Shown: positions 45,291 to 56,630, counted from the stretch's first letter. The stretch is 64,000 nt of DNA from Zea mays (GCF_902167145.1 NC_050097.1:172080923-172144922), one strand, 5' to 3'. Notes: generated by a model not told the origin, from the letters alone. Numbers and translations are program-made.

Positions 45291-47918
45291 TGTCACACCC
45301 GGTTTTAGAAGGCAAACCGAATGCGAACCATGTACGTGCCAGGATCAGTTATTCACGTACACAACAGTTACATAACATGGACATCATCACACAGTGCTCA
45401 AAATAGTATTAAAAGGGAATAATAGTTGATTACATCATACGTCTGAGACGTCCATATAGTTCTTACAATAAATCAAAGTGCGGAAAAGAAACGTAGATAA
45501 CTGCGGCCTTCACAGGCAGTCGACTGGGGGTTGCCGCTAACCCACTCCTAGAACTCGTCGTAGTCTTGGAACTCCTGGAAGTCTCCTTCCAAAGCTTCAT
45601 CTTCGCCTGAGCAGTGGTTGCAATGCTGACAACCTGGGGATGGGGGGGGTTTGGTGTGTAGAGCAAGGGTGAGTACACATCAACATACTCAGCAAGTATC
45701 CTGTTTGGCTGTAGTGGACTAGCTTTATGTGGGGATAAGTCAAGCAGTTGCTTTTAGTTGGTCAGATTATTACTTACTAGTAGAAAGCCAAGTTTTAGCA
45801 TTACCCAAGTTATTAACCCGATGTACCCTTTCCAAACGGAAAGAATACCACTTACCAGCACCATAGTCATAACCAAAACCATCGATTCTCATAGCCACCT
45901 GTACCACAATGCCTCTGATCAAGTACCACTAATCACTGGAGCTCCCTTGGCCGCTCATAACCGCGAGCAAGGCTGATATATCAGTTTTCAAACACTCTGC
46001 AGAGGTTGTGCACTTTACCCACAAGCCATGATTCCCTTTCTGCCCGGAGAGAGCTACTCCCCATTGACCACTACCTAGGTGGCCTAGCAGGGCATCACTA
46101 CGTAGCCTTTACAAAGATTCCCCGGGGCTGTAGCCACCCATTAGGTTTCCTAAATGTACCGCACTCCTCCCCAAGGGACAAATCAACCTTGGCAGAGCGA
46201 GCCGCATACACCGAGCCCCATTGACGGCACGACGGCTAAGTGAACTACATCCCGGATCCTCTAATTATTCAGCTAAGGGCACCCCATTCTACCCTCATGG
46301 TTGCACTGTTTTCCCAGGCGGTCATCCATAGAATAGGTCCTTACGGAGAGGCACTCGAGAAACCGCTCGAGCCCCCTTAAAGCCACAAGTACAACATCAT
46401 AATAAGAGAAGGGAAAACAGCGTATCATAGATAATCTCATCATGTTCATTGATTAGAGTTGAGCAATAGCATAAAGCTAACTAATAATAATAATAATCCA
46501 ACCCAGATAGGTAAACAAGGACATGGACAACAAAAGCTAGTCAATCCTTAGGTATAAATGTGTAATGCGGGAGGTGAATTAAATAATGAATAGGACAGAG
46601 ATAGGTCAAAGGACACTTGCCTCCACCAACCGACTGCTGCTCAGGGGCTTCTCCTGCGAGTTCCTCGGGCTCTTCGACCGGATCGTTCTCTATGCGATTG
46701 CAAGCATACATACATTCATCCATTCAAATTGGAAAACAAACAGTACATCATACAAGGGAACAAATAAAGTGAATATGCATCAAGTATGACATTCGATATC
46801 GCATTCATTATGGTTAGAAAGAAACGGGAAAAGGTCTCGCAGGGGTTAAAGCTTATGCACTAACGATTAGTTACAATTGGTTCTAACAAAAGAATTTTAG
46901 TTATATGCACTAATGGGAACCTAGTCATTTTTAGTTGATCAATATTGAACTGGATAAACAATTGATTATATGAATCAACTAGCGTAACGGAATTCCAAAT
47001 TAAATTTCCTGTTTCAATAACATGAACAATGATCAACCTGCCTAAAATAAAACACATACCAGTAATAAAAATAAAATGAAAATAAAAAAAGAGGGGGGGC
47101 GGTTGAACCGGCCAGGGGCGGTTGAACCGGCCTGGGGCAGGGGCGGCTGGGCAGGGCGCGGGCGCGGGGCAGGGGGGCGGCCGAGCTGGGGCGCGCAGGG
47201 GGCGGCGGCTAGGGCAGGCGGGCGGCCGAGCTGGGCGGGTGGGCGGCCGAACCGGCCAGGGGGCGGGGCAGGGCGCGCAGGGGCGGCGGCGGCCGAGCCG
47301 GCCAAGGGCGGCCGAGCTGGGCAGCGGTTGGGCCGGGGAGGGGGAGGGAGGAGAGGAGAGGGAGAGGGAAGGGAGGAGAGGGGGAGGGGGACCTCACCGG
47401 GGACGGGGACGGGCGGCCGAACGGCGGGGCGGCCGAGCTGCAGGGGGCGGCGGCTGGGGTGGGGAAGAGAGAGAATGAGAGGGAGGGAGAGGGGTTTTGG
47501 GAAAAATAAAGGGAGGGGGGGCGGCATGGGCCAACTGGGCCCAAAAGGGGGCGCGGGCGGGGGCGGCTGAGCCGGCCAGGGCGCGGCCCACGGCGCGGGG
47601 GAGAGAAAAGGAAGAGGGAGAGAAAGAAAAAAGAAAAAGAAAAAGAAAGAAAAGGTTTTTCTTCTTTTCTAAATCCGATCTTCTTAGATGAATGCACTTA
47701 CATTCCTAAGCAATCAAAGAATGCATAGTTCGGCATGGTGCATCAAACAACATAAGGTAATTTAGGGTTTTTCTTAACACGGGAATTCCAAGCCGAACCC
47801 CGCTAAAACTTTGGAAAAGGTCAAAGTTTAGCGAGGGAACGAGAAAAGAAAAGAGTAACGCCCGAATTTGGTGAGAGAAAAGAAGAAAAAATTCTACCCC
47901 CAAATTCAGGGCGTTACA
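45291..47918 (-). repeat. 5' LTR of chromovirus (2,628 bp)
   Basis: It starts TGTCACACCCGG and ends CAGGGCGTTACA on the plus strand, followed by the duplicated TGCCG. It lacks the MITE found in the partner LTR. The GC-rich GGCGGCCGAGCTGGG tract and the purine run are both present. Reading frames of over 100 codons in these tracts are compositional and not genes. Confidence 0.93.
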
Positions 47919-49201
47919 TGCCGCTTGCAAAAGATCCCTCCAGACTTGCTACTCCGCGCCATGGCTGGCAGAGCAACAAGCGACGTTGTCGGCGCGCGAG
48001 AGGACCGGGTCCAGGACGGCCACCGTCGAAGGAGCACGCACCGAGGCATGGGCCGCCGGAGCCCTAGGTCCAGGACGGCGTGGAAATGGTGAAAACGCGG
48101 AGTGTCCACGACCCTGTCAGGCGCTACAAGGGGTATTGTGTCCCCAACAACACATTGGAATTCCACTTACATGGCATGTACCCCCCCTCCCTCCCCCATT
48201 TTTTTATCTTCATTATCTGTGATTCTGCAATCCACATGTTTGATTTTTTACTTAGTTTCTCTTTGAGACCGGTCGCCATGTTTGGTTAGCACATCTAGAA
48301 TGCATTACAATTGGAGGCAATAGCTGTTCACTATCCACTAGAGAGTTTGAATTATGTAGGCATTTCATGCGATTTCTCGTCTGAACGCAACCATCAACAC
48401 ACACTGTTGGAATGGAATCTAGGTTGATCGCATCGGAAGGCTGGGACAATCCATAAACATCCCAGCTCTTATTGTATGGAATAATAGGGTGGTTCATGCT
48501 TTGGATGAAATTGAGATACTGGTGAGATATAAACAGATACCAATGTCCGATACTCACGATCCCCCCTCCTCACGCCAAGCACCAATAGTTGTTCATGCTA
48601 TATATTTTAGTTTGTAGTCCTGCCTGATCTATGGCGATTTCTTTCTGCCAGGCTTCAGAACACATGTCACTTGCATATTCCTTTGGGGTTGGGTGATCAC
48701 CGCCTTTGGGGTATTGTGGTGGCAGAGGCAAGGGCGGACCATTGGTCTTGTTCTGCCTTGTAGTCATGTACATATTGTGATTGCAGAGCTTATCAACATG
48801 AGCGAAGCCAGCCAGACATAATTACCAGGATGATGGGTTCTTCCACTTCGTTTCAGTTGTCTAGGTGATAAATATGAAAGAAATTTCACGGGCCAACCCT
48901 GTGAGCTTGATATCCAGTATTCACAAATTTGTTCCAGCTCCAACACTAATTCTTCTATTTCACTTCATTTTTAAACAACCAGACTTTAAGTTATATTTGG
49001 CCTGATATTCGTTGGCTAGTGCAACTTCATTTGTAGTGAGGGACCAACAGCTGTATAGTGATTCGTGTGTATCATGGAGCTATGTTCTCATCTTATGAAA
49101 TAAAAAGCTTCATTTTTTGTTCTCTCATTTGACATGTTTGTTTGTTTCATCATGATAAGAAAATGATCCTCAACTCCGGCTAATCCATATCTTGTCTGCA
49201 G
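47919..49201 (+). other. CACTA interior upstream of captured exons
   Basis: It begins with the duplicated TGCCG and a GC-rich stretch to about 48100, then becomes AT-rich with intron-like composition. No exon with a recognisable domain is seen. The end, CTTGTCTGCAG, is a good 3' splice site before the ArfGAP start-codon exon, so at least part of this stretch may be captured promoter, leader and first intron. Confidence 0.5.
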
Positions 49202-51124
49202 GTCCAAGTAGTTCGTTTCGTGAGTTATCCAAAGTTGCGCCGCAAAGATGAGTACTGCTAATCGCTACCAACACATCAAGTCAACTAAGCCTGTTGTAGG
49301 TATATAAGATACTCTTTGATAACATGGTATATGTTATATGCCATGTGCCATGCTTCTATTCTGTAACATGCTTACATCTAAAGAATAACGATGACATAAG
49401 TACATGACAATACAATAACAGTCATAATTCAATAAACAAACAAATTTCTGGCATGAACTTCACTATATTGTATATTATTGAATAGGATATAAGAGTGTAT
49501 TTTTGTGCTATACCTTGATTTGTCAATATTATGTTATTCAACTCCACAAATAGTAGCAAGTGAATCTTTGGTTCCTTTTATTTTCTGTCACATGCACTTT
49601 TTTTTGCTAAATTCTTGTTCATTGTTTGATAGGCAAAGCAAGAAAATTGAAGGATCTCATGATAAAAAGTGATAATAGGATATGTGCTGACTGTGGTGCA
49701 CCTGATCCCAAATGGGCGTAAGTGACGTCATTGTTTCTCATTGAACTTCTATTATTATGTTTATCATTTCAGAAGATAGCTACTTACATGGCTTCTCTAC
49801 AAAAGATCCTTCCTTTTTATGTTGATAAACTGGATCATTGATTTCTTTTATATGAAGACAGAATGCAATGGAGCGCCCATGTGTACACACACAGCTTTGC
49901 TACTATACCCATGCCATTGATTACAAAACAAACAAAAATAAATGTCCAATATGCACAGTACTTTATTTTGTTTTTATTTCATTTCATTATACATAAGTTG
50001 TAAAAGCTATTTGTTTTTTGTGCATTTCAGATCTGCTAATATTGGAGTGTTTCTTTGCTTAAAATGTGGAGATGTTCATAAGGCACTTGGTCCTGACATC
50101 TCAAAGGTTATTTGAACATGACAAACTTCTTTTACATTTCTTTTCATTGTACTGTACATATATGTCAATGCACCTTCAAACTCATCAGCATTTTCAGTAC
50201 TCTTATGATCTTTAGTCTGTCATAGTTCATGCTTAGACTCCTTACTCATTTCATGGTTTCGCTATTCTCCATCAGGTTTTATCTGTAACTTTGGATGATT
50301 GGTCTGATAGTGATATCGACTCCATGGTTGAGGTTGGTGGAAACTCACATGCAAATTCAATTTATGAGGCTTTTCTTCCAAAAGATCGCCCAAAACCTAA
50401 ACCAGATTCAACGATGGAATATAGGACAAAATTTATAAGGTCTGCTAACTGTTCCATCGGTGCTCTGTAATGTCACCAATGTTCGTGTGTATAATAATCC
50501 CTTATCTTTTTTATATACAGAGCTAAGTATGAGACACAAGATTTTTTGAAGCCAAGTCTGCGCATTTCATCAAGATCATCTTTTAAATCTACCACTTCTG
50601 TGAAGAGTGTAGATAGCAATTTCTCTAGCACTTCAAGGAAGGATGTATCTGTAAGTTGTGCTGAGAAATATGTCTTACATTTTTTTATATTTATCTCACC
50701 TATTTCCTGGCTAATATGATTTTCGCATAGCAATTGCATGTCTGTGATGGAGCATGTTCATTGAAACTTGTATGGTTTTAGTGATTTTGTCAATCTGCCT
50801 TACCGTTACAAATTTATCACAGGAAGATACAAGAGAATTTGTTGGAGAGTTGAATATCACACTGGTCAAAGGCACCAACTTGGCCGTTAGAGACATGCTA
50901 ACAAGTGATCCATATGTTGTTTTAACGCTCGGAGGGCAGGTATATTTATATAAAGTTTATATACACAAATCATTTTATTTATCATGTTAGTTTTGCTCCA
51001 AAAATTCAACAATTGGTTCTAACTGCATAAAGCTCAATCGACGGTTAAAAAAAGTGATCTGAATCCGGTATGGAATGAAGTGCTTAAGATATCTGTTCCT
51101 CGAAACTGTGGACCTCTAAAACTT
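49202..51124 (+). pseudogene. Captured ArfGAP-C2 (AGD12/ZAC-type) gene fragment in CACTA
   Basis: Seven exons can be read: 49202-49299 (ATG at 49248), 49633-49717, 50031-50106, 50276-50439, 50521-50650, 50823-50939 and 51029-51124. Phases join without a stop, giving about 240 codons. The zinc finger CADC...CLKC (C-x2-C-x16-C-x2-C) and PDPKWASANIGVFLC identify an ArfGAP. ELNITLVKGTNLAVRD and SDPYVVLTLG begin a C2 domain, which stops after NPVWNEVL...GPLKL. The family's catalytic Arg (VHR) is Lys here (VHK). The last acceptor reads CAT rather than CAG. The rest of the C2 domain is missing. Real host copies act in vesicle traffic; this one looks truncated. Confidence 0.85.
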
Positions 51125-51589
51125 GTAAGTTTTATCATTAGAACCTTTTAATTATTTTCCTTGTATCCAAATGATTCTAGTTCTGAACTAATGCACTTCT
51201 GCTGGTGCATTTTTACACGTATTGATTGCTAATGGGTTGGACCTGCAAAGGCAGACTGTTATGAGCTGAAACTAGATTTGCTTTACCTTTTTTTGCACTT
51301 GTTTGTTCTGTGAGACCGATATTTTGAGTTTCAACATTTATTACATATTATTTTAAAGGGCACAGTTCATTACTTTGACCATTAGAACATAAGCCCTGTA
51401 AAATGTGATCATGCAATCATTGGATGTAAACTGATGAGACAGAATGTTGCAGGATGGATTGGCTCAAGGACTAATGTAGCCAACTTATGACAATGTAATA
51501 ATTCATGAAGATATTGTTCCTTATGTTCATGGAGTTTGTTTTGTTAGGATTTTATGCTTTCAGTTTCTGTTTCCTTAACAAAACCTCAG
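51125..51589 (+). other. Junction between the two captured gene fragments
   Basis: Intron-like sequence begins with the ArfGAP donor GTAAGTTT at 51125 and ends with CCTCAG at 51589 before the GPN3 exon. I cannot see where ArfGAP-derived sequence ends and GPN3-derived sequence begins. If the two flanking exons were spliced together, the GPN3 exon would be read in the wrong frame and stop after two codons. Confidence 0.55.
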
Positions 51590-52964
51590 GCACCTTGAAG
51601 ACAGCTTGGATGATTGGTTTGATGAACAACTAGAGAACTACTTAGATGATGATTATCTTGTGTTTGATTGCCCTGGTATATTCTCGATTCATCTTTGCAT
51701 GCTTTAATTGTTTTATAATAGTTGCACAGTTTCATCTCTCTTATTCTTGCCACTTACATGAATGTGAAAAAACAAGCAATCATTTTTTTTACTGCTTGTG
51801 GCCTTGTGCATTATACATGTCCACCAATTATATACAAAATACCATTTTGGGTTACATCTATTGTGTTTAACAATGCTAGTTTGTACTATCTCCGTGTTCG
51901 AATATTTGTCGTCCGCTAGTTCATTTTTGAACTAAAACACGACAAATAAAAAAATGGAGGGAGTATGTATTTCTAATAATTATTATATACATGAAAACTA
52001 CATATTTACAGGGTTGACATTATGTGTAGTGGTTAATAAGCTTTTGCATGTTGCTTTTTAGGCCAGATTGAACTCTTCACACATGTTCCAGTTCTGCGGA
52101 ACTTTGTCGAGCACCTGAAACGGAAAATTTTCAACGTTTGCGCTGTTTACCTTCTTGATTCACAGGTTTGAATCATGAATAGAAATTTTCTTGACAATGA
52201 AGATATATTGAACCAAAACCCAAGCCTGAGTACGGTTATTTTTTCATGATCCAGTTTGTCAGCGATGTAACAAAATACATCAGTGGTTGCATGGCTTCTC
52301 TATCTGCTATGATTCAGCTTGAACTTCCTCATATCAACATCCTTTCAAAGATGGATCTGGTCTCCAACAAAAAAGATGTAGAAGTATGTTTTATTTCTTT
52401 CCTCTCTTGCAAATGTTTTATTTCTTTCCTCCCTTGCATAGTTAGTTTCATTCCACTTGCAATATTAATCTCAATTCCATTGTGTAGGTTGATGATTACA
52501 GCATGGTTAGTTTCATTCCACTTGATTTGAGAAAGGAAAGCAGGTGATTTTTCTTCTTCTAATATTTCCTACAGATGCACATTCATATACCACATTTGAC
52601 CTGGAAGACACTGATGCAGTAGTAATCTATTACGTGTTCTCGTGCTGTTACAAAATCATGTTTGATTTGACCCTAGAATCTGGCAACTTTATGAAAGACC
52701 GCAACAGGATATATGGGGGGTTTGAATGAAAAGGAAGGGGACTTGGCTAGTTTGAAATGAATTCCCTCACCGATTCATTCTTGCTGACATTTCTTTTGCC
52801 ATGATATTTGTGGATATTTATGCAAAATGGTGATTGGTTCACATATCCCATACTGGCCCTGTTTCTGCAGCATACAATATGTGCTATCTTCTATCGACAC
52901 CTGTATCCAATATGGGGAAGATGCAGATGTGAAGGTCAGGGACTTCGAAGAAGACGAAGACTAA
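51590..52964 (+). pseudogene. Captured GPN3-type GTPase (GPN-loop) gene fragment in CACTA
   Basis: Exons are read at 51590-51675, 52062-52165, 52255-52383, 52488-52543 and 52871-52964 (TAA 52962-52964). They encode DDDYLVFDCPG/QIELFTHVPV (the G3 region), CAVYLLDSQ, GCMASLSAMIQLELPH, ILSKMDLV (the G4 region), YSMVSFIPLDLRKES and the acidic C-terminus VKVRDFEEDED. The N-terminal part with the P-loop and the Gly-Pro-Asn loop is absent. So is the internal exon that should lie between 52383 and 52488. Splice borders are mostly intact. Host GPN proteins help assemble and import RNA polymerase II; this fragment cannot bind nucleotide normally. Confidence 0.85.
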
Positions 52965-53335
52965 CCACTGGATGTTGTAGGAGGTGCAAACTGGTTGCTA
53001 GCAGTCGTGTAGTGCGGAGTGAGACTTTGGGCGCAGGCATGCAAAAACGTTGTAAGATGCTGATGACAGCTATCTGGTCTATGTAAGACGAACTAAAGCA
53101 GATATTTGGCAAGTCCTAGTAAAACGTGTGTGCGCCGCCACCGCCGAGGGACTGCGTGAGACACTTGAGCGCCATGTGAATTTGTGAACTTATGTATTTG
53201 GACTTGTGTGAATTTGTGATATGTACATATATCCATGTGTTTGAAATTTGTATTGTATGTGATATTCTGTGTTGCATGTGTTATTATGTGTGTCTAATTT
53301 TTCATTTCTGTATTTTTTATTTTTTCTGGAAAAGG
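52965..53335 (+). other. CACTA interior downstream of captured exons
   Basis: It probably includes GPN3 3' untranslated sequence, followed by TTTGTGAATTTGTG-type AT-rich DNA near 53175-53230 that I attribute to the CACTA element itself. No gene is seen. Confidence 0.45.
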
Positions 53336-53749
53336 GTTAAGAACGTGGGTACCCACGTTCTTAACGTTAAGAACGTGGGTACCGTCGAATTTAATGGACA
53401 ACCCTCGCCGACCCACGCAGGACCTATAAGTTCGACGGCCACCTGACCCCGTCGAACTTAAATGTAAGAACGTGGGTGCTGTCGAACTTAAGGGAAAAAA
53501 TTCGACGGCCCCCGTCGAACTTAAAAACCCACGTTCTTAATGTTAAGTTCGACGGTACCCACGTTCTTAATGTTAAGTTCGACGGTACCCACGTTCTTAA
53601 CGTTAAGTTCGTCGGGGCTGTCGAACTTAATTGTCTAAGTTCGTCCAAAAATCGTCGTCGGCTATATTCGTCGGTAAACCCACGTTCTTATGGTAAGTTC
53701 GACGGCCTATTACATTAAGTTCGACGGTTTTTCACCCACGTTCTTTAAC
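53336..53749 (+). repeat. CACTA subterminal repeats, right
   Basis: A perfect 24-bp palindrome lies at 53339-53362. Many direct and inverted copies of GTTAAGTTCGACGG and ACCCACGTTCTTAA follow, in mirror orientation to the left end. The repeat density is higher here than at the left end. Confidence 0.87.
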
Positions 53750-53764
53750 CAGTTTCCTGTAGTG
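53750..53764 (-). repeat. CACTA terminal inverted repeat, right
   Basis: Read on the minus strand it is CACTACAGGAAACTG, one mismatch from the left end. Confidence 0.92.
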
Positions 53765-53767
53765 TAC

Positions 53768-54079
53768 GCTAAGTTCATGGTCGTCCCCAACTACACCTAC
53801 CTCAAGCTCAAGATGCCGGGCCCCAACGGGGTCATCACCGTCGGCTCCACGTATCGACACGCGTACGAATGCGACGTGGAGTGCGTGGAGTACGCCGAGG
53901 CCCTCGCCGAATCCGAGGCCCTCATCGCCGACCTGGAGAGCCTCTCCAAGGAGGCGCCAAATGCGAAGTGCAACACCGGCAACTTCGAGCCAGCTGAGAC
54001 GGTTAAGTCCATCCCTCTCGACCCCAGCAACGACGCCTCCAAGCAGATCCGGATCGGCTCCGAGCTCGACCCCAAATAG
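53768..54079 (+). pseudogene. pol: Protease of Huck-like copy 2, C-terminal part
   Basis: It resumes with VPNYTYLKLKMPG and ECDVECVEYAEALAESEAL, as in copy 1 at 2171 onward, after the CACTA insertion. It ends with TAG at 54077-54079, exactly the place where copy 1 has TAG (2467-2469). The reading frame before and after the insertion agrees once the CACTA element and one TAC are removed. Confidence 0.88.
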
Positions 54080-56630
54080 GAAGCAGTGCTCGTTGACTTT
54101 CTCCGCCCGAACGTTGAAGTCTTTGCGTGGAGTCCCTCGGACATGCCTGGCATACTGAGCGATGTCGCCGAGCACTCGCTGGATATCCGAGCTGGAGCCC
54201 GACCCGTGAAGCAGCCTCTGCACCGATTCGACGAAGAAAAGCGCAGAGCCATAGGCGAGGAGATCCACAAGCTGATGGCTGCAGGGTTCATCAAAGAGGT
54301 ATTCCATCCCGAATGGCTTGTCAACCCTGTGCTTGTGAGAAATAAAGGAGGGAAATGGCGGATGTGTGTAGACTACACTAGTCTAAACAAAGCATGTTCG
54401 AAGGTTCCCTACCCTCTGCCTCGCATCGATCAAATCATGGATTCCACTGCTAGGTGCGAAACCCTGTCTTTCCTCGATGCCTACTCAGGGTATCACCAAA
54501 TCAGGATGAAAGAGTCCGACCAGCTCGCGACTTCTTTCATCACACCCTTTGGCATGTACTGCTACGTTACTATGCCATTCGGTTTGAGGAATGCGGGTGC
54601 GACATACCAAAGGTGCATGAACCACGTGTTCGGAGAACACATTGGTCGAACGGTCGAGGCTTACGTCGATGACATCATAGTCAAGACGAGGAAAGCCTCC
54701 GACCTCCTTTCCGACCTTGAAACGACATTCCTGTGTCTCAGGCGAAAGGCGTAAAACTCAATCCCGAGAAGTGTGTCTTCGGAGTCCCCCGAGGCATGCT
54801 CCTGGGGTTCATCGTCTCCGAGCGGGGCATCGAGGCCAACCCGGAGAAAATCGTGGCCATCACCAACATGGGCCCCATCAAGGACTTGAAAGGAGTACAG
54901 AGGGTCATGGGATGCCTTGTGGCCCTGAGCCGTTTCATCTCGCGCCTCGGCGAAAGAGGCCTACCTCTGTACCGCCTCTTGAGGAAGACCGAGCGCTTCA
55001 CTTGGACCCCCGAGGCCGAGGAAGCCCTCGGGAACCTAAAGGCGCTCCTTACCAGCGCGCCCATCTTGGTGCCCCTGCTGCCGGAGAAGCCCTCTTGATC
55101 TACGTCGCCGCTACCACTCAGGTGGTCAGCGCCGCGATCGTGGTCGAGAGACGAGAAGAGGGGCACACATTGCCCGTCCAGAGGCCGGTCTACTTCATCA
55201 GTGAAGTGCTGTCCGAGACCAAAATCCGCTACCCGCAAATCCAGAAGCTAATGTACGCGGTAATTCTGACGCGGCGAAAGTTGCGACACTACTTCGAGTC
55301 TCATCCAGTGACTGTGGTGTCATCCTTCCCCTGGGGGAGATCATCCAGTGCCGAGAGGCCTCAGGTAGGATTGCAAAGTGGGCGGTGGAGATCATGGGCG
55401 AGACTATCTTGTTCGCCCCTCGGAAGGCCATCAAGTCCCAAGTCTTGGCGGACTTTGTGGTTGAATGGGTCGACACCCAGCTTCCAGCAGCTCCGATCCA
55501 ACCGGAACTCTGGACCATGTTTTTTGATGGGTCGTTGATGAAAACAGGAGCGGTCGCGGGCCTGCTCTTCGTCTCACCCCTCGGGAAGCACCTCCGCTAC
55601 GTGCTGCGCCTCCATTTCCCGGCGTCCAACAATGTGGCCGAGTACGAGGCTCTGGTTAACGGGTTGTGCATCGCCATCGAGCTAGGGGTCCGACGCCTCG
55701 ACGCTCGTGGCGACTCGCAGCTTGTCATCGACCAAGTCATGAAGAACTCCCATTGTCGCGACCCGAAGATGGAAGCCTACTGCGATGAGGTTCGGCGCCT
55801 GGAGGACAAGTTCTTCGGGCTCGAACTCAATCACATCGCCCGACGATACAACGAGACTGCGGATGAGCTGGCTAAGATAGCCTCGGGGCGGACAACAGTC
55901 CCTCCCGACGTCTTCTCCCGAGACCTACATCAACCCTCAGTCAAGACCGACGACACGCCCGAGCCCGAGAAGGTCTCGGTCCTGCTCGAGGTGCCCTCGG
56001 CTCAGCCCGAGGCACCCTCGGCCCCCAAGGGTGGGCACTACGCGTCGAGGAAGAGTGGAATGGGGTCACGCCTAACCGAAATTGGCAGACCCCGTACCTG
56101 CAATATCTCCACCAAGGAGAGCTACCCCTCGATAGAGCCGAAGCTCGGCAACTGGCGCGACGCGCCAAGTCGTTCGTCTTGCTGGGTGACAGGAAGGAGC
56201 TCTACCACCGCAGCCCCTCAGGCATCCTCCAGCGATGCATATCCATCGCCGAAGGTCAGGAGTTATTACAAGAAATACACTCGGGGGCTTGCAGTCACCA
56301 TGCAGCACCTCGAGCCCTCGTTGGAAATGCCTTCCGACAGGGTTTCTACTGGCCAACCGCGGTGGCCGACGCCACTAGGATTGTACGCACCTGCCAAGGG
56401 TGTCAATTCTACGCAAAGCAGACCCACCTGCCCGCTCAGGCTCTACAGACAATACCCATCACCTGGCCGTTCGCTGTGTGGGGTCTGGACCTCGTCGGTC
56501 CCTTGCAGAAGGCACCCGGGGGCTACACGCACCTGCTGGTTGCTATCGACAAATTCTCCAAGTGGATCGAGGTCCGACCCCTAAACAGCATCAGGTCCGA
56601 ACAGGCGGTGGCGTTCTTCACCAACATCAT
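54080..56630 (+). pseudogene. pol: RT-RNase H-integrase (5' part) of Huck-like copy 2, cut by Copia element
   Basis: The RT has GKWRMCVDY and YVDDIIV, RNase H has [10 protein letters not shown], and the integrase has the zinc region with CQGC and GLDLVGPL. It is then cut at 56630 within SEQAVAFFTNII, before the second catalytic Asp. One-base frameshifts by comparison with copy 1 lie near 54741, 55075, 55330 and 56035, mostly in short homopolymers. Only the TAG at 54077 is shared with copy 1. The remaining integrase must lie beyond the window. Confidence 0.88.

Larger units (their letters stand above)
37624..47918 (-). mobile_element. Tekay/Del-type chromovirus (Ty3/gypsy) nested in the CACTA element
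   Basis: LTRs lie at 37624-40585 and 45291-47918, with duplication TGCCG on both sides. The initiator-Met-type primer site at the right LTR and the polypurine tract at the left LTR set the minus orientation. From 5' to 3' it carries an extra ORF (45030-44011), gag, protease, RT, a deletion, the integrase C-terminus and a chromodomain. The chromodomain and the long TGTCACACCC-type LTR fit the Tekay/Del clade; I recall no exact maize family. The LTRs are alike except for one MITE and few changes, so it is fairly young. Confidence 0.9.
37183..53764 (+). mobile_element. CACTA (En/Spm-type) transposon carrying two host-gene fragments; contains a nested chromovirus
   Basis: The ends are CACTACAAGAAACTG at 37183 and its inverted near-copy at 53750-53764 (14 of 15 bases match). 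The 3-bp duplication TAC lies at 37180-37182 and 53765-53767. Removing the insertion and one TAC restores register with Huck copy 1. Both ends carry subterminal repeats. No transposase of the TNPA/TNPD kinds was found, so it is non-autonomous. Without the nested chromovirus (37624-47918 plus one TGCCG) it would be about 6.3 kb. It carries exons of an ArfGAP-C2 gene and of a GPN3 gene. Plus strand here means the strand of those exons. Confidence 0.93.

Noticed and set aside
49202..52964. ArfGAP and GPN3 exons as functional resident genes
   Set aside because: Both lack essential exons and lie inside CACTA termini with a target duplication in a retrotransposon.
53336..53749. Direct repeats at 53336-53749 as a satellite or CRISPR array
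   Set aside because: They stop at the CACTA terminus and match the left end in inverted order, so they are subterminal repeats.
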